Positions 22,553 to 31,135 of a stretch of 64,000 nucleotides of DNA are shown in pieces; position 1 is the stretch's first letter; the number at the start of each line of letters is the position of its first letter. The position numbers and the translations under genes were made by a program. The notes under the pieces are model-generated. The model saw only the letters and a program-made list of their open reading frames with translations. It made no database searches and was not told the origin of the DNA. This DNA comes from Larsenimonas rhizosphaerae (GTDB lineage: Bacteria; Pseudomonadota; Gammaproteobacteria; Pseudomonadales; Halomonadaceae): contig NZ_JAMLJK010000006.1 of NCBI RefSeq assembly GCF_023700005.1, positions 24,001 through 88,000 on the forward strand, in the 5' to 3' direction.

Positions 22553-22581
22553 TTTATATGTCAGTGATGATAAACTGACAG
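22553..22581 (-). promoter_or_regulatory. Probable uvrA promoter overlapped by a 7-8-7 dyad
   Basis: Read on the - strand, CTGTCA (22581-22576) and TATAAA (22558-22553) are 17 bp apart. The perfect inverted repeat TGTCAGT-N8-ACTGACA (22559-22580) fills the spacer and most of the -35 box, a good position for a repressor. It does not match the E. coli LexA box CTGT-N8-ACAG. Confidence 0.55.
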
Positions 22582-22663
22582 GTTGATTTAGGTAGCCGCT
22601 CAGCGCGGCGCGGCAGCAAGTTCACCATGATGGCGCGGGGCGCCAGTAACGATGGAGGCCTTC

Positions 22664-23242
22664 ATGGCTCGTGGAATAAACAAGGTTATTTTGATCGGCA
22701 ATCTGGGTCAGGATCCGGAAGTGCGCTTTACCCCGTCCGGTACCGCGGTCGCGAATCTTAACCTGGCAACGTCTGATACCTGGAATGATCGCCAGACCGG
22801 TCAGCGTCAGGAGCGTACCGAGTGGCACCGTGTCGTGCTGTTCAACAAACTGGCTGAAGTCGCCCAGCAGTACGTCAAGAAAGGCTCCAAGGTCTATATT
22901 GAAGGCCGCCTGCAAACACGCAAGTGGCAGGATCAGAATGGGCAGGATCGTTACAGCACTGAAATCGTGGCCAACGACATGCAGATGCTTGATGGTCGTG
23001 GAGGCCAGGGTGGCGATTACGATCAGGGGCAGGGTGGTGGGTATGGCCAGAACCAGCAGCCCGCTCGCCAGCAGCCGGCACCTCAGGGCAATTACGGTCA
23101 ACAGGGGGGTGGCCAGGGCAACTATGGCCAGCAGGGCAATCAGCCTTCCGGTCAGCGAGCTCCGGCTCAGCCGGCACCGGCACAGAACAATGCTCCTCAG
23201 CCGGGCGGGTTTGACGATTTTGATGACGAGATCCCGTTCTGA
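22664..23242 (+). CDS. ssb: Single-stranded DNA-binding protein
   Basis: SSB of 192 residues. The OB fold (about 1-110) begins '[19 protein letters not shown]'. The linker is low-complexity, rich in Gly, Gln and Pro, with NYGQQG repeats. The C-terminal tip DDEIPF is the partner-binding peptide (usually DDDIPF). ATG 22664 has GGAGG 5 nt upstream and is preferred to the in-frame ATG at 22652. It is divergent from uvrA, a conserved arrangement. Confidence 0.96.
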   Translation: MARGINKVILIGNLGQDPEVRFTPSGTAVANLNLATSDTWNDRQTGQRQERTEWHRVVLFNKLAEVAQQYVKKGSKVYIEGRLQTRKWQDQNGQDRYSTEIVANDMQMLDGRGGQGGDYDQGQGGGYGQNQQPARQQPAPQGNYGQQGGGQGNYGQQGNQPSGQRAPAQPAPAQNNAPQPGGFDDFDDEIPF

Positions 23243-23264
23243 TGAACAGGGATATGCCGTAGTG

Positions 23265-23294
23265 AAAAGGCCATGCTTCCGGCATGGCCTTTTT
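23265..23294 (+). terminator. Intrinsic terminator of ssb
   Basis: GGCCATGC (23269-23276), loop TTCCG and GGCATGGCC-type arm (to 23289) are flanked by AAAA upstream and TTTTT downstream, giving a stem of about 12 bp. Confidence 0.88.
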
Positions 23295-23426
23295 GCATCA
23301 ATGCGAGCAGCTTGTGCGGGGCCTGATGGCTAACGACAGTGCTGATGCAGCGGCGTATAGTAGGAGTTTTCATGTCCTGGGCGTATGACAGCCTTGTCGT
23401 TTGGAACCGTCAATAAAAGGGATTGT

Positions 23427-24305
23427 GTGAAATTTCTCGTTCTTGGAGCATCCCATTGCCTTAGCCGTGCGCTGGCCCGAGAGGGACGCAGGCGCGCCGA
23501 TATTGTCGTTGAGACTCATGAAATCTCTGCGCTGCAGCAGAAGGGGTGGGTGTTTGAGCAGTGTGATGCCGTGATTGTTCCGCCGCTGTCTCATCCTGCC
23601 TCGGCTACACCGGCTGAGGTGGTGGCCCATGCTGCTCTGGTGGAAGAGGTACTGTCGCACTGCGTGGCACAGAACCTGCCGCTGGTCTGGTGCGTCAGTG
23701 ATGAAATGTTCGAGGCCGGTAGCCCGACCCCCATCAGTGAAAGTCTGGTGCCGGATCCGATCGACAAGGGGCTCCGCCGTCTGGTTGAGGCTGGAATGCG
23801 GGTCCGTGAAGAGCTTCCCCATCATATCATCCTTCGTGTCGGCCCCCTGTTTGCGCTGGATGGCGAGCATGCCTGGTTACCGGATATTATTGCGACGCTG
23901 GCAGGCGGGAATGACGTGCGCGTGCCTGAAGATGTTGTCGTTGGCCCAGCGTCGGCAGAGTCACTGGCCATGGCCATGATTGGTATCCTGATGCAGCTCA
24001 AATACGGAGCAGATAGCTGGGGTAGTTATCATTTATCTGGTATCGAACCTGTCAGCCTGTATGCCTTCTGCGGTGTCGTACGTACGCAGCTGGTGACACT
24101 ACTGGAAGGGCAGGGACTGCCGGCTGATTTTGGCGACGTGAAGCCTCTGAGTCATCATCACGATCAGCCACTCAGACGCGTGCTGAGCTGCCAGCGGCTG
24201 CTGGATACGTTCGGGATCCATCAGCGGCCCTGGCGTATCGAGCTGGAACGTCTGCTGATGCAGTGGTGCGAAACTCAAAATCAACAGGGTGTGTCTCAAC
24301 CGTGA
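23427..24305 (+). CDS. Atypical SDR, sugar nucleotide-binding (RfbD-like) protein
   Basis: A 292-residue protein beginning 'MKFLVLGASHCLSRALARE' when started at GTG 23427, where AAGGG lies close upstream. An ATG at 23385 would add 14 unconserved residues. The N-terminal Rossmann strand resembles dTDP-4-dehydrorhamnose reductase (RfbD) relatives, and 'PISESLVPDPIDKGLRRL' and 'HIILRVGPLFALDG' fit that fold. The glycine motif is degenerate (GASHCLS), and no YxxxK motif is evident, so catalytic activity is doubtful. Its stop overlaps the acyltransferase start by one base. Confidence 0.65.
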   Translation: MKFLVLGASHCLSRALAREGRRRADIVVETHEISALQQKGWVFEQCDAVIVPPLSHPASATPAEVVAHAALVEEVLSHCVAQNLPLVWCVSDEMFEAGSPTPISESLVPDPIDKGLRRLVEAGMRVREELPHHIILRVGPLFALDGEHAWLPDIIATLAGGNDVRVPEDVVVGPASAESLAMAMIGILMQLKYGADSWGSYHLSGIEPVSLYAFCGVVRTQLVTLLEGQGLPADFGDVKPLSHHHDQPLRRVLSCQRLLDTFGIHQRPWRIELERLLMQWCETQNQQGVSQP

Positions 24306-25033
24306 TGTGGTGTCGAAGTCTTGTGTTCTACTGTGGCTATTTTCTGGCCATTCTTTTTTTTGGCGTAATAATGGCACCCATCGCGAGGCTGTTTCCTCTG
24401 CGAAAACGCTTTGCCGTGCTGAATACCTATAATTACGTGACGGTTCGATGGCTACGAATGACCTGTGGCGTACGCTTTCAGGTGGAGCATCAGGGAAGAC
24501 TGCCGGATGGGCCGTGTGTCCTTGTATCCAATCACCAAAGCGAGTGGGAAACCCTGTTTTTACAAACCATCAAGCATTCGATGTGTACTGTAATCAAGCG
24601 TGAGCTGCTGAACCTGCCTATTTTTGGCTGGGGGCTTCGGCTGTTGCAGCCTATACCGCTGGATCGTTCCAAGCCCTCAGTGGCGCTGCGTGCCGTGCTT
24701 TCCGTTGGTGTGGAGCGATTAAAGAGCGGGATGTCAGTCCTTATCTTTCCTGAAGGGACGCGCGTCAATGCCGGCGAGCGAAAGCGTTTCAATAAAAGCG
24801 GCGCTGTGATTGCCTGTAATACAGGCGTTCCCGTGGTGCCTGTGGCACACAATGCTGGGGAGTGCTGGCCAGGAAAGACCTTTATCAAGAAGCCTGGCAT
24901 GATTACCGTTGTGATCGGTGCGCCTATCGATACCTCGGGTCGTACCGCCAAGGAAATCATGGCGGAAGTGGAAGAATGGGTCGATGATCAGCTGGAGCGT
25001 ATTTCTTCGGTGCCTTATACACCTCCGGGTTGA
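24305..25033 (+). CDS. 1-acyl-sn-glycerol-3-phosphate acyltransferase family protein
   Basis: A 242-residue PlsC-family protein starting at ATG 24305 inside the TGATG overlap with the SDR. A hydrophobic N-terminal helix (about 5-30) anchors it to the inner membrane. Block I is 'NHQSEWET', a HX4E variant of HX4D seen in a PlsC/OlsA-like subfamily, and block III is 'FPEGTR'. Both support acyl transfer to a lysophosphatidate-type acceptor. The exact acceptor is not known. A terminator follows. Confidence 0.85.
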   Translation: MWCRSLVFYCGYFLAILFFGVIMAPIARLFPLRKRFAVLNTYNYVTVRWLRMTCGVRFQVEHQGRLPDGPCVLVSNHQSEWETLFLQTIKHSMCTVIKRELLNLPIFGWGLRLLQPIPLDRSKPSVALRAVLSVGVERLKSGMSVLIFPEGTRVNAGERKRFNKSGAVIACNTGVPVVPVAHNAGECWPGKTFIKKPGMITVVIGAPIDTSGRTAKEIMAEVEEWVDDQLERISSVPYTPPG

Positions 25034-25058
25034 AGGTGCATGTTGTGTTCTGACACTA

Positions 25059-25091
25059 AAAAGCCGGTGCTGAAAAGCACCGGCTTTTTTT
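25059..25091. terminator. Bidirectional terminator between the acyltransferase gene and fabB
   Basis: AAGCCGGTGC (25061-25070), loop TGAAAA and GCACCGGCTT, with A-run upstream and T-run downstream, so it can act on both convergent transcripts. Confidence 0.9.
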
Positions 25092-25106
25092 GGTCTACCG
25101 TAGACT

Positions 25107-26333
25107 TCAGGCGTCCTGATACCGATCAAAGATCAGGCATGCGTTGGTTCCACCAAATCCGAAGCTGTTTGACAGGACTCGGTTCAATGTTGTCTCACGG
25201 CATGTGCTGACAATATCAAAGCCTTGGGCATCAGGGTCCTGTTCATCCAGATTGGCAGACGCGCAGATGAAGTCATTCTGCATCATCAGCAGGGAGTAAA
25301 TGGCTTCCTGTGCACCCGTGGCGCCAAGCGAGTGGCCCGTCAACGATTTGGTCGATGACAGCGGCGGCACGTCATCACCGAACAGGGCACGCAGGGCCTT
25401 GAGTTCGGACATGTCTCCAACCGGTGTAGAGGTACCATGGGTATTGATGTAATCAATTTTGGGGTGTTGGTCACCCAGCATGGCGATAGCCTGCTGCATG
25501 CAACGAACCGCTCCCTCACCCGATGGCGCTACCATGTCGTAGCCATCGGAGTTGGCACCGTAGCCCGTGAGCTCCGCGTAGATTTTTGCACCACGTGCCC
25601 GCGCATGCTCCAGTTCTTCAAGCACGAGCATGGCGCCACCACCGGCAATGACAAAGCCGTCGCGGGCCGTATCATAAGGGCGCGAAGCACGTTCAGGTGT
25701 GTCGTTGTAGCTGGTGGAGAGCGCACCCATGGCGTCAAAGAGACAGGACAGTGTCCAGTGCTCTTCTTCACCACCGCCGGCAAAGACTACATCCTGCTTG
25801 CCGAGCTGTATCTGCTCCATGGCGCTGCCGATGCAGTGTGCGGATGTGGAGCAGGCCGAAGAAATGGAGTAGTTGATACCCTTGATTTCAAACGGTGTTG
25901 CCAGGCAGGCGGAGACCGTGCTGCCCATGGTGCGGGTTACACGGTAGGGGCCGACACGCCGTAATCCCTTTTCACGCAGGATATCAGCGGCTTCCACTTG
26001 GTTGGCAGACGATGCGCCTCCCGAGCCGGCAATCAGCCCGGTACGCGGGTTGGACACCTGTTCCGGTGTCAGCCCGGCATCGTCTATGGCCTGCTGCATA
26101 GAGATGTAGGCATAGGCCGCCGCATCTCCCATAAAACGAAGTCGCTTTCGGTCGACGTGGGCATCTATATCAATGTCTACGGCGCCGGCCACATGGCTGC
26201 GCATGCCGCGCTCAGCGTACTCTTCACGATAGCGAATACCGGAGCGCCCGAGCTTGAGGGACTCCAGAACCTGATGCTGGTCATTGCCCAGGCAGGATAC
26301 GATGCCCAGGCCGGTGACTACCACTCGTCGCAT
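25107..26333 (-). CDS. fabB: 3-oxoacyl-ACP synthase I
   Basis: KAS I of 408 residues, the condensing enzyme needed for unsaturated fatty-acid elongation. It starts '[18 protein letters not shown]' at 26333 with GGGAGG upstream; the longer open frame to 26444 runs into fabA. The nucleophile Cys lies in '[14 protein letters not shown]', and the catalytic histidines are in '[11 protein letters not shown]' and 'GHSLGATG'. It follows fabA by 13 nt, so the two form the classic fabAB operon. Confidence 0.97.
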   Translation of the reverse strand: MRRVVVTGLGIVSCLGNDQHQVLESLKLGRSGIRYREEYAERGMRSHVAGAVDIDIDAHVDRKRLRFMGDAAAYAYISMQQAIDDAGLTPEQVSNPRTGLIAGSGGASSANQVEAADILREKGLRRVGPYRVTRTMGSTVSACLATPFEIKGINYSISSACSTSAHCIGSAMEQIQLGKQDVVFAGGGEEEHWTLSCLFDAMGALSTSYNDTPERASRPYDTARDGFVIAGGGAMLVLEELEHARARGAKIYAELTGYGANSDGYDMVAPSGEGAVRCMQQAIAMLGDQHPKIDYINTHGTSTPVGDMSELKALRALFGDDVPPLSSTKSLTGHSLGATGAQEAIYSLLMMQNDFICASANLDEQDPDAQGFDIVSTCRETTLNRVLSNSFGFGGTNACLIFDRYQDA

Positions 26334-26346
26334 GGGAGCCTCCCGG

Positions 26347-26862
26347 TTAAAAATTCGAGGTAGAAGTGAACAGGCCGACACGTAAATCGTTGGCCTGGTA
26401 GATCGGGCGACCATCAACACTGACGGTACCATCGGCGATGCCAAGAATCAGGCGCCGCGTGATAACACGCTTGATGTTGATATGATAGGTCACCTTGCTT
26501 GCTTCAGGCAGAATCTGCCCTGAAAACTTGACCTCGCCACAGCCCAGAGCGCGTCCGCGCCCGGGGTTGCCGAGCCAGCCAAGATGAAAGCCTACCAGCT
26601 GCCACATGGCGTCCAGTCCCAGACAGCCGGGCATTACCGGGTCGCCAGGAAAGTGGCATTCAAAAAACCAGAGGTCCGGCCTGATGTCCAGCTCGGCAAT
26701 CAGCTCGCCCTTGCCGTACTGTCCGCCTTCCTCGTGGATATGAGTGATGCGGTCAAGCATCAGCATGTTCGGCGCGGGAAGCTGGGCATTGCCAGGTCCG
26801 AAAAGTTCACCCTGGCTGCATTGCAGCAATTCATCGCGTGTAAAAGAGTGTTGCTTGGTCAC
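26347..26862 (-). CDS. fabA: 3-hydroxydecanoyl-ACP dehydratase/isomerase
   Basis: FabA of 171 residues, which dehydrates 3-hydroxydecanoyl-ACP and isomerises the product to the cis-3 isomer, the branch point to unsaturated fatty acids. His70 ('[15 protein letters not shown]') and Asp84 ('LGLDAMWQ') fall at the same positions as the E. coli catalytic pair. No FabR- or FadR-type operator was recognised in the 162-nt upstream gap. Confidence 0.97.
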   Translation of the reverse strand: MTKQHSFTRDELLQCSQGELFGPGNAQLPAPNMLMLDRITHIHEEGGQYGKGELIAELDIRPDLWFFECHFPGDPVMPGCLGLDAMWQLVGFHLGWLGNPGRGRALGCGEVKFSGQILPEASKVTYHINIKRVITRRLILGIADGTVSVDGRPIYQANDLRVGLFTSTSNF

Positions 26863-27024
26863 TGACTCGTTCCGAGAATCGTAAGGATTGTGCTCTGTCT
26901 CTGGAGCGCGTCCTAGTCTACTTGACGAAGGCAGACGTTACTATGTGCCTGCCCGGCGTGAAACACTCCCTGCATTATCGCACACAATTACTCCCGGTTT
27001 CGACGCTCACGGTTAAGGTGAGCT

Positions 27025-28434
27025 TTATTTCAGGGACTTGAATGTCTCCAGCGCCCGTTCACGCGCAGCGCGATGATCCACGATGGTCTCTGGATAGTGG
27101 AGTTCGCGGCGCTGTGAGGCCGTAGGTTCATGGCGATGCTTTTCAGACAGGTTACTCAGGGCCGGCAGGTAATGGATGATGAATCGCCCGGCCGGATCGA
27201 ACCGCTTTGATTGTGTGGTCGGATTGAAGATCCGGAAATAGGGGCAGGCATCGGTACCGGTTGACGCTGACCACTGCCATCCTCCGTTGTTTGCTCCCAG
27301 TTCACCATCCACCAGGTGCTCAAGGAAGAAAGCTTCCCCCCAGCGCCAGTCAATCAGCAGATGCTTGGTCAGGAACATGGCCGTTACCATGCGAAGACGG
27401 TTATGCATCCAGCCTGTCTGAACCAGTTGCTTCATCGCGGCATCCACCAGGGGATAGCCGGTATTGCCTTCACACCAGGCCTTGAAGTCCTTTTTGCTCT
27501 GGCGCCATTTGATGTTGCGTGTTTCGCTCTTGAAGGGCTCATGCCTGCTCACCTTCGGGAATCCGACCAGAACGTGCTGGTAAAAATCCCGCCATGCAAG
27601 CTCGCTGATCCAGCTGGTCAGGTTATTGTCCCCATCGCCTGCATGGCCGCCGTTTTTATGAATGGCCGCAGTAAGGCACTGGCGAGGCGAAATCATGCCC
27701 AGCGCCAGATAGGGGGACAGGGTGCTGGTAGCCTGATCGAAGGGAAAATCGCGACGGTCCTTGTAATGCCTGGCTCGTGAGCCAAGAAAACGCTCGAGGC
27801 GATCTTCCGCTTCCTCTGTGCCCGCCGGCCAGAGCGAGTTGTCTACGGCGTCGGGGGTGTCCGGTGCCGGTACCTTGTCGCTGTCAATGGACTTCAGCGA
27901 TTTCTGGCGAGAGGGCGCCTCGTGAATGTCGAGGGATTGCTGGTCGAGGGCTTTCAGCCACGCCTTGTAGAATGGGGTAAAGACCTTGTAATACTCATCG
28001 TTACCAGTCAGCAGGTCGCCCGGAGGAATAATAACGCCATCATCGTAGCGTTGAACGGTGCGCCCATCCTGCTTGAACAGTCGAACGGTTTCATCGTCCC
28101 GGTTACGCTCGTTAATGCCATAGTCATTATTGAAATGCAGCTGCTGACAGTCGAGTGACTGTGCCAGCTCGAGTACTGCTTCAGGGCATGCGCTGAACTG
28201 GTCGGGAGACAATACCTTGAGAGGGATATTCAACTGATCCAGATCATCTGCCAGCGCAGAAAATCCTCGGTACCAGAAGGAAAGCTTGTTATCCCCGTGG
28301 CCATGAGCCTTCCACTGTTTGCGGGTAAGGGTAATCACGGCGATGACCGGACCCTGGCGTGCAGCTTCTGCCAGCGCCGAATTATCATGAGTGCGCAGGT
28401 CGGTACGGAACCACACCAGTTGTCGAGCGGACAT
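27025..28434 (-). CDS. phr: Deoxyribodipyrimidine (CPD) photolyase
   Basis: Photolyase of 469 residues that repairs cyclobutane pyrimidine dimers with blue light. It has an N-terminal antenna-binding alpha/beta domain (about 1-130, 'LVWFRTDLRTHDNSALAEA') and a C-terminal FAD domain with 'WRDFYQHVLVGFP' and 'NNGGWQWSASTGTDACPYFR', typical of class I CPD photolyases. AGGAGG is 5 nt before ATG. It lies 45 nt downstream of the LitR-like gene and is probably in the same transcript. Confidence 0.95.
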   Translation of the reverse strand: MSARQLVWFRTDLRTHDNSALAEAARQGPVIAVITLTRKQWKAHGHGDNKLSFWYRGFSALADDLDQLNIPLKVLSPDQFSACPEAVLELAQSLDCQQLHFNNDYGINERNRDDETVRLFKQDGRTVQRYDDGVIIPPGDLLTGNDEYYKVFTPFYKAWLKALDQQSLDIHEAPSRQKSLKSIDSDKVPAPDTPDAVDNSLWPAGTEEAEDRLERFLGSRARHYKDRRDFPFDQATSTLSPYLALGMISPRQCLTAAIHKNGGHAGDGDNNLTSWISELAWRDFYQHVLVGFPKVSRHEPFKSETRNIKWRQSKKDFKAWCEGNTGYPLVDAAMKQLVQTGWMHNRLRMVTAMFLTKHLLIDWRWGEAFFLEHLVDGELGANNGGWQWSASTGTDACPYFRIFNPTTQSKRFDPAGRFIIHYLPALSNLSEKHRHEPTASQRRELHYPETIVDHRAARERALETFKSLK

Positions 28435-28479
28435 TCAACCTCCTTGTTGAGAGTGTCCGAAAATTCAGGTCTGGCCGGG

Positions 28480-29406
28480 TCAGTCGACGAGTTGTCTTAC
28501 CGTACGCGCACCATGACCGGGGTTGTCGTCCAGTAATGTCAGTCCACCGAAGGAAAGCGCCTTTCGATGCAGCCGAGTGACCGGTCCGGACAGGCAAACG
28601 GGCACATGCATTGCTGCCGTCAGTTCCTTGAGGCGGTCTACCATATCGGCCGGCTGCTGTTCGCCTCCCGTCAATATCACGACGTCGGCGCGGCAACGCT
28701 GAGTCAGGCCGATCAGCACGTTGTCTGTGGTGGCATTGTCAATCAATGACACATGGAAACCACTGGCACCCAGGTGCGTCGCCGCAAGAAGAAGGTGCAG
28801 GGAGTCCTTTTCTTCCGGCAGTCGAGCCAGAAGTAGCCTAGGGGTAGTGACATCGAGATTACTGTAGTACAGGCGAAGTGCGAGCCGGGTGCGCAGAAAT
28901 GACTCGAGAAACAACCGCGATACATCATCGTCATCCTGCTGCGATACATGATCAGCCACCGGCTTCCATACGTTTTCGAGTACGGTCAGTGTGGGGTAGC
29001 GGCCAAACAGATGTGTATACAGCTGATCGAGACCCTTTTCGTCAAACCGCTCGATCAGGGCACAAGCATCTGTAACCTGGTCATGCCAGTCGATGCCGAC
29101 GGGGTTATCCGTTGCCGGTGTCACGGGGGGAGTGGGTTCAAGCTCTTCCTGAACGCCATCACCATCCAGCAGGTCGCCTACCTGGCTTACGGGCACACCG
29201 CGATTCAGCCATTGAACAATACGTTCTACTCGCTCTATATCATCTCGTGCATACAGGCGATGCCCCTTGGGAGTGCGTCGTGGCTGGATCAATCCATAGC
29301 GGCGCTCCCAGGCGCGTAACGTGACTGAATTGACGCCTGTCAATCGAGACACTTCACGAATGGGGTATAACGGCCCACCTGCCGAGGTAACGGGATTGTC
29401 GCTCAT
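28480..29406 (-). CDS. MerR-family regulator, class II LitR-like (no cobalamin ligand)
   Basis: A 308-residue protein from ATG 29406, with AAGGAGG upstream. The MerR winged helix ('YPIREVSRLTGVNSVTLRAW', about 15-34) is followed by a CarH/LitR-like four-helix and Rossmann cobalamin-binding fold. Where CarH has the W-x9-EH motif this protein reads 'WKPVADHVSQQD', and where CarH has the lower-ligand His ('GERHEIG') it reads 'EEKDSLH'. Cobalamin binding therefore looks lost, as in the class II LitR proteins of Pseudomonas. It probably regulates the photolyase cluster and itself. Confidence 0.85.
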   Translation of the reverse strand: MSDNPVTSAGGPLYPIREVSRLTGVNSVTLRAWERRYGLIQPRRTPKGHRLYARDDIERVERIVQWLNRGVPVSQVGDLLDGDGVQEELEPTPPVTPATDNPVGIDWHDQVTDACALIERFDEKGLDQLYTHLFGRYPTLTVLENVWKPVADHVSQQDDDDVSRLFLESFLRTRLALRLYYSNLDVTTPRLLLARLPEEKDSLHLLLAATHLGASGFHVSLIDNATTDNVLIGLTQRCRADVVILTGGEQQPADMVDRLKELTAAMHVPVCLSGPVTRLHRKALSFGGLTLLDDNPGHGARTVRQLVD

Positions 29407-29569
29407 TGTTCCATGCCTCCTTTTCACACAACGTTGCATCCTGGCGTCATAAGTAGCGATTCGTCGCTCTGGCTATGTTACCTGGCCAGAGCGCTGTTTG
29501 CCCTGAACTTGAGGAGCTGTGTCATGCGCTATACCAGATAAAACAAGCGAAACTTATACGTGGCAGATG

Positions 29570-29590
29570 AATATACAAATAGTGTACAAG
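29570..29590 (-). promoter_or_regulatory. TTGTAYA direct repeats upstream of the LitR-like gene
   Basis: Read on the - strand, TTGTACA and TTGTATA recur with an 11-bp period, about 165-185 bp upstream of the regulator's start. The half-sites resemble the TGTACA-type elements reported for LitR/CarH-family regulators. The 29407-29591 gap otherwise shows no strong promoter. Confidence 0.45.
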
Positions 29591-29591
29591 A

Positions 29592-29972
29592 TTAATCCAC
29601 CTTTTGCCCACTAATTCCCTCTTCAACAATACGGATCAGGGCGTCGGTGAATGCCGGGTGTTGTCCAACCGGTGGCAGCAGGTTCAAGGCAAGTGTCGGG
29701 AAGCGTATTGAAAGTGCGTCGACCTGTCCGGGCACATCTTCTCTTAAATGTCGGCCTACCGCGAAAAACAGCGGCAGGATATCGATGTCCTGAGCGCCGC
29801 CCTGATGGAGCTCAGCGACGACATCTTCCAGCAGGGGATCACACAGCTCCATATACGCCATGCGCAGTTGCGCAGATGACCGGGTCTGAAGCCGTTTCTC
29901 GAGATCGCGGAACGGCTGCTGCCACTGCTCGTCTGGTGAGCCATGGGCCAGCAGAATGTATGCCTTAGTCAT
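29592..29972 (-). CDS. Small CbiX/SirB-type sirohydrochlorin chelatase
   Basis: A 126-residue protein starting 'MTKAYILLAHGSPDEQWQQ' at 29972. The family inserts Fe or Co into sirohydrochlorin on the way to siroheme or cobalamin. The short length matches the single-domain CbiX(S)/SirB type. His10 in 'LLAHGS' and the His in 'FFAVGRHLREDVP' are the expected metal-binding pair. It follows the FAD oxidoreductase by 13 nt, so the two are one transcript. Substrate and metal are inferred. Confidence 0.8.
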   Translation of the reverse strand: MTKAYILLAHGSPDEQWQQPFRDLEKRLQTRSSAQLRMAYMELCDPLLEDVVAELHQGGAQDIDILPLFFAVGRHLREDVPGQVDALSIRFPTLALNLLPPVGQHPAFTDALIRIVEEGISGQKVD

Positions 29973-29985
29973 TGTGCAATTCCTT

Positions 29986-30996
29986 TCACGAAGAAGAGGT
30001 GAGGTAAGTGATGAGTTCGCTGGCGCATCGCTGGCCGGCCAGCCAGGCCGCCTCGACATTGTTTCCCGCACACCAGTCTCCGCACAGCGCCAGCGTATGA
30101 CGTGCATTCCAGAGCGGGGATGTCCGTGAAAGAGAATGAGTGGCCTGTGCAAAACGCCATCGGTGGGCGTCAGCTGTCCTGAATGCCGGACGAGGCATCA
30201 TGTTCATGTCGATAAAGGCAGCCTTCAGGCGGCAAGCGACGTCTTCCGGTGCCAGCTCCAGATGCTGCTGACTCCACTCCGGTGTAGCAATCAGTCGAAG
30301 GGTTGGAGCGCTCTCCCGGCCGGGCTTGCTTTCCTGTCTAGAGGCCCAGTACAGCGTCCCATTTTCGAAAAACAGGGCGTCCCAGGGAACATCCAGTGGA
30401 GCGTCGAGCCGGTAATGGGCATGCCAAGAGGGTGCAAGAGTGACGCTGTTACACTGCGACAACAATCCGGTTTCTTCGTCAGGCAACAGCGCTTGAGCCT
30501 GCGGCGCGGGAAGTGCCAGCACAACATGCCCAAAAGGGCCGTAGCGCTCGAGGCCTTCGCAGGTGAGCCAGTACTCGTCGGCAATCCTTTCGATGGATGT
30601 AATGCGCGTTGACAGGGTGATGTCGAGCCCGCCTGCCAGGTGACGTGTTAATGCGCTCATACGCGGGGTGGCTGCATAGCGCGGATGTTCTGCCGAATAC
30701 GCAGTGAGTTGCCCATCGGCGCGGCGTGTCCAGGGCGAAACCGGCCATGGCGCAATCACACCTGCCTTGAGCCACTGCGCCACTCTGTCCTTGAAGGCAT
30801 CGCTGCGTGCAGTGAAGCAGGGGGCACCCAGATCGATGGCGCCTTCGGAGTCGTGGCGTGATGCAAGACGCCCGCCGGGGCCGCGTGCCTTGTCAAACAC
30901 CTGTACGCTGTGCCTGTCCGCAGCAAGGGTGGTGGCAGCACTCAGTCCCGAAAGCCCTGCACCGATGATCGCAATCCGGGGTGGAACCGGCATCAT
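29986..30996 (-). CDS. NAD(P)/FAD-dependent amine-oxidase-like protein
   Basis: A 336-residue flavoprotein. The dinucleotide motif 'IAIIGAGLSGLSAATTLA' is at the N-terminus, then 'GPGGRLASR', and near the C-terminus 'LCGDWCAGNNVEAAWLAG' closes the FAD site. It resembles renalase-like oxidoreductases that sit beside photolyase genes in other proteobacteria. Two adjacent ATG codons (30996, 30993) make the exact start uncertain. Substrate unknown. Confidence 0.8.
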   Translation of the reverse strand: MMPVPPRIAIIGAGLSGLSAATTLAADRHSVQVFDKARGPGGRLASRHDSEGAIDLGAPCFTARSDAFKDRVAQWLKAGVIAPWPVSPWTRRADGQLTAYSAEHPRYAATPRMSALTRHLAGGLDITLSTRITSIERIADEYWLTCEGLERYGPFGHVVLALPAPQAQALLPDEETGLLSQCNSVTLAPSWHAHYRLDAPLDVPWDALFFENGTLYWASRQESKPGRESAPTLRLIATPEWSQQHLELAPEDVACRLKAAFIDMNMMPRPAFRTADAHRWRFAQATHSLSRTSPLWNARHTLALCGDWCAGNNVEAAWLAGQRCASELITYLTSSS

Positions 30997-31027
30997 GACC
31001 CGTATCTCTGGTTGAATATCGGTTCAA

Positions 31028-31064
31028 TGTATCAGTTTGGTACAGGTTTATTCCAGTCCGTACA
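31028..31064. promoter_or_regulatory. TGTAYC/GTACA half-sites in the divergent promoter region
   Basis: TGTATC (31028-31033) and GGTACA (31039-31044) form a near-perfect inverted pair with a 5-bp spacer. A further CGTACA occurs at 31059-31064, 20 bp on. They lie between the FAD oxidoreductase and the SDR, and resemble the elements upstream of the LitR-like gene. Confidence 0.4.
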
Positions 31065-31135
31065 AGAAAATATGACGGCAGGGGTCTACAGTGTCTGGCA
31101 ATGGGACAACCCCTTTAAGCCCTTCGGGAGGCAGC

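Noticed and set aside
22462-22663. LexA box between uvrA and ssb
   Set aside because: No CTGT-N8-ACAG match was found; the dyad present has a different half-site and is reported separately.
24530-24560. Broken acyltransferase motif (HX4E instead of HX4D)
   Set aside because: The NHQSxWET form is a known variant in one PlsC-like subfamily, so it is not evidence of inactivation.
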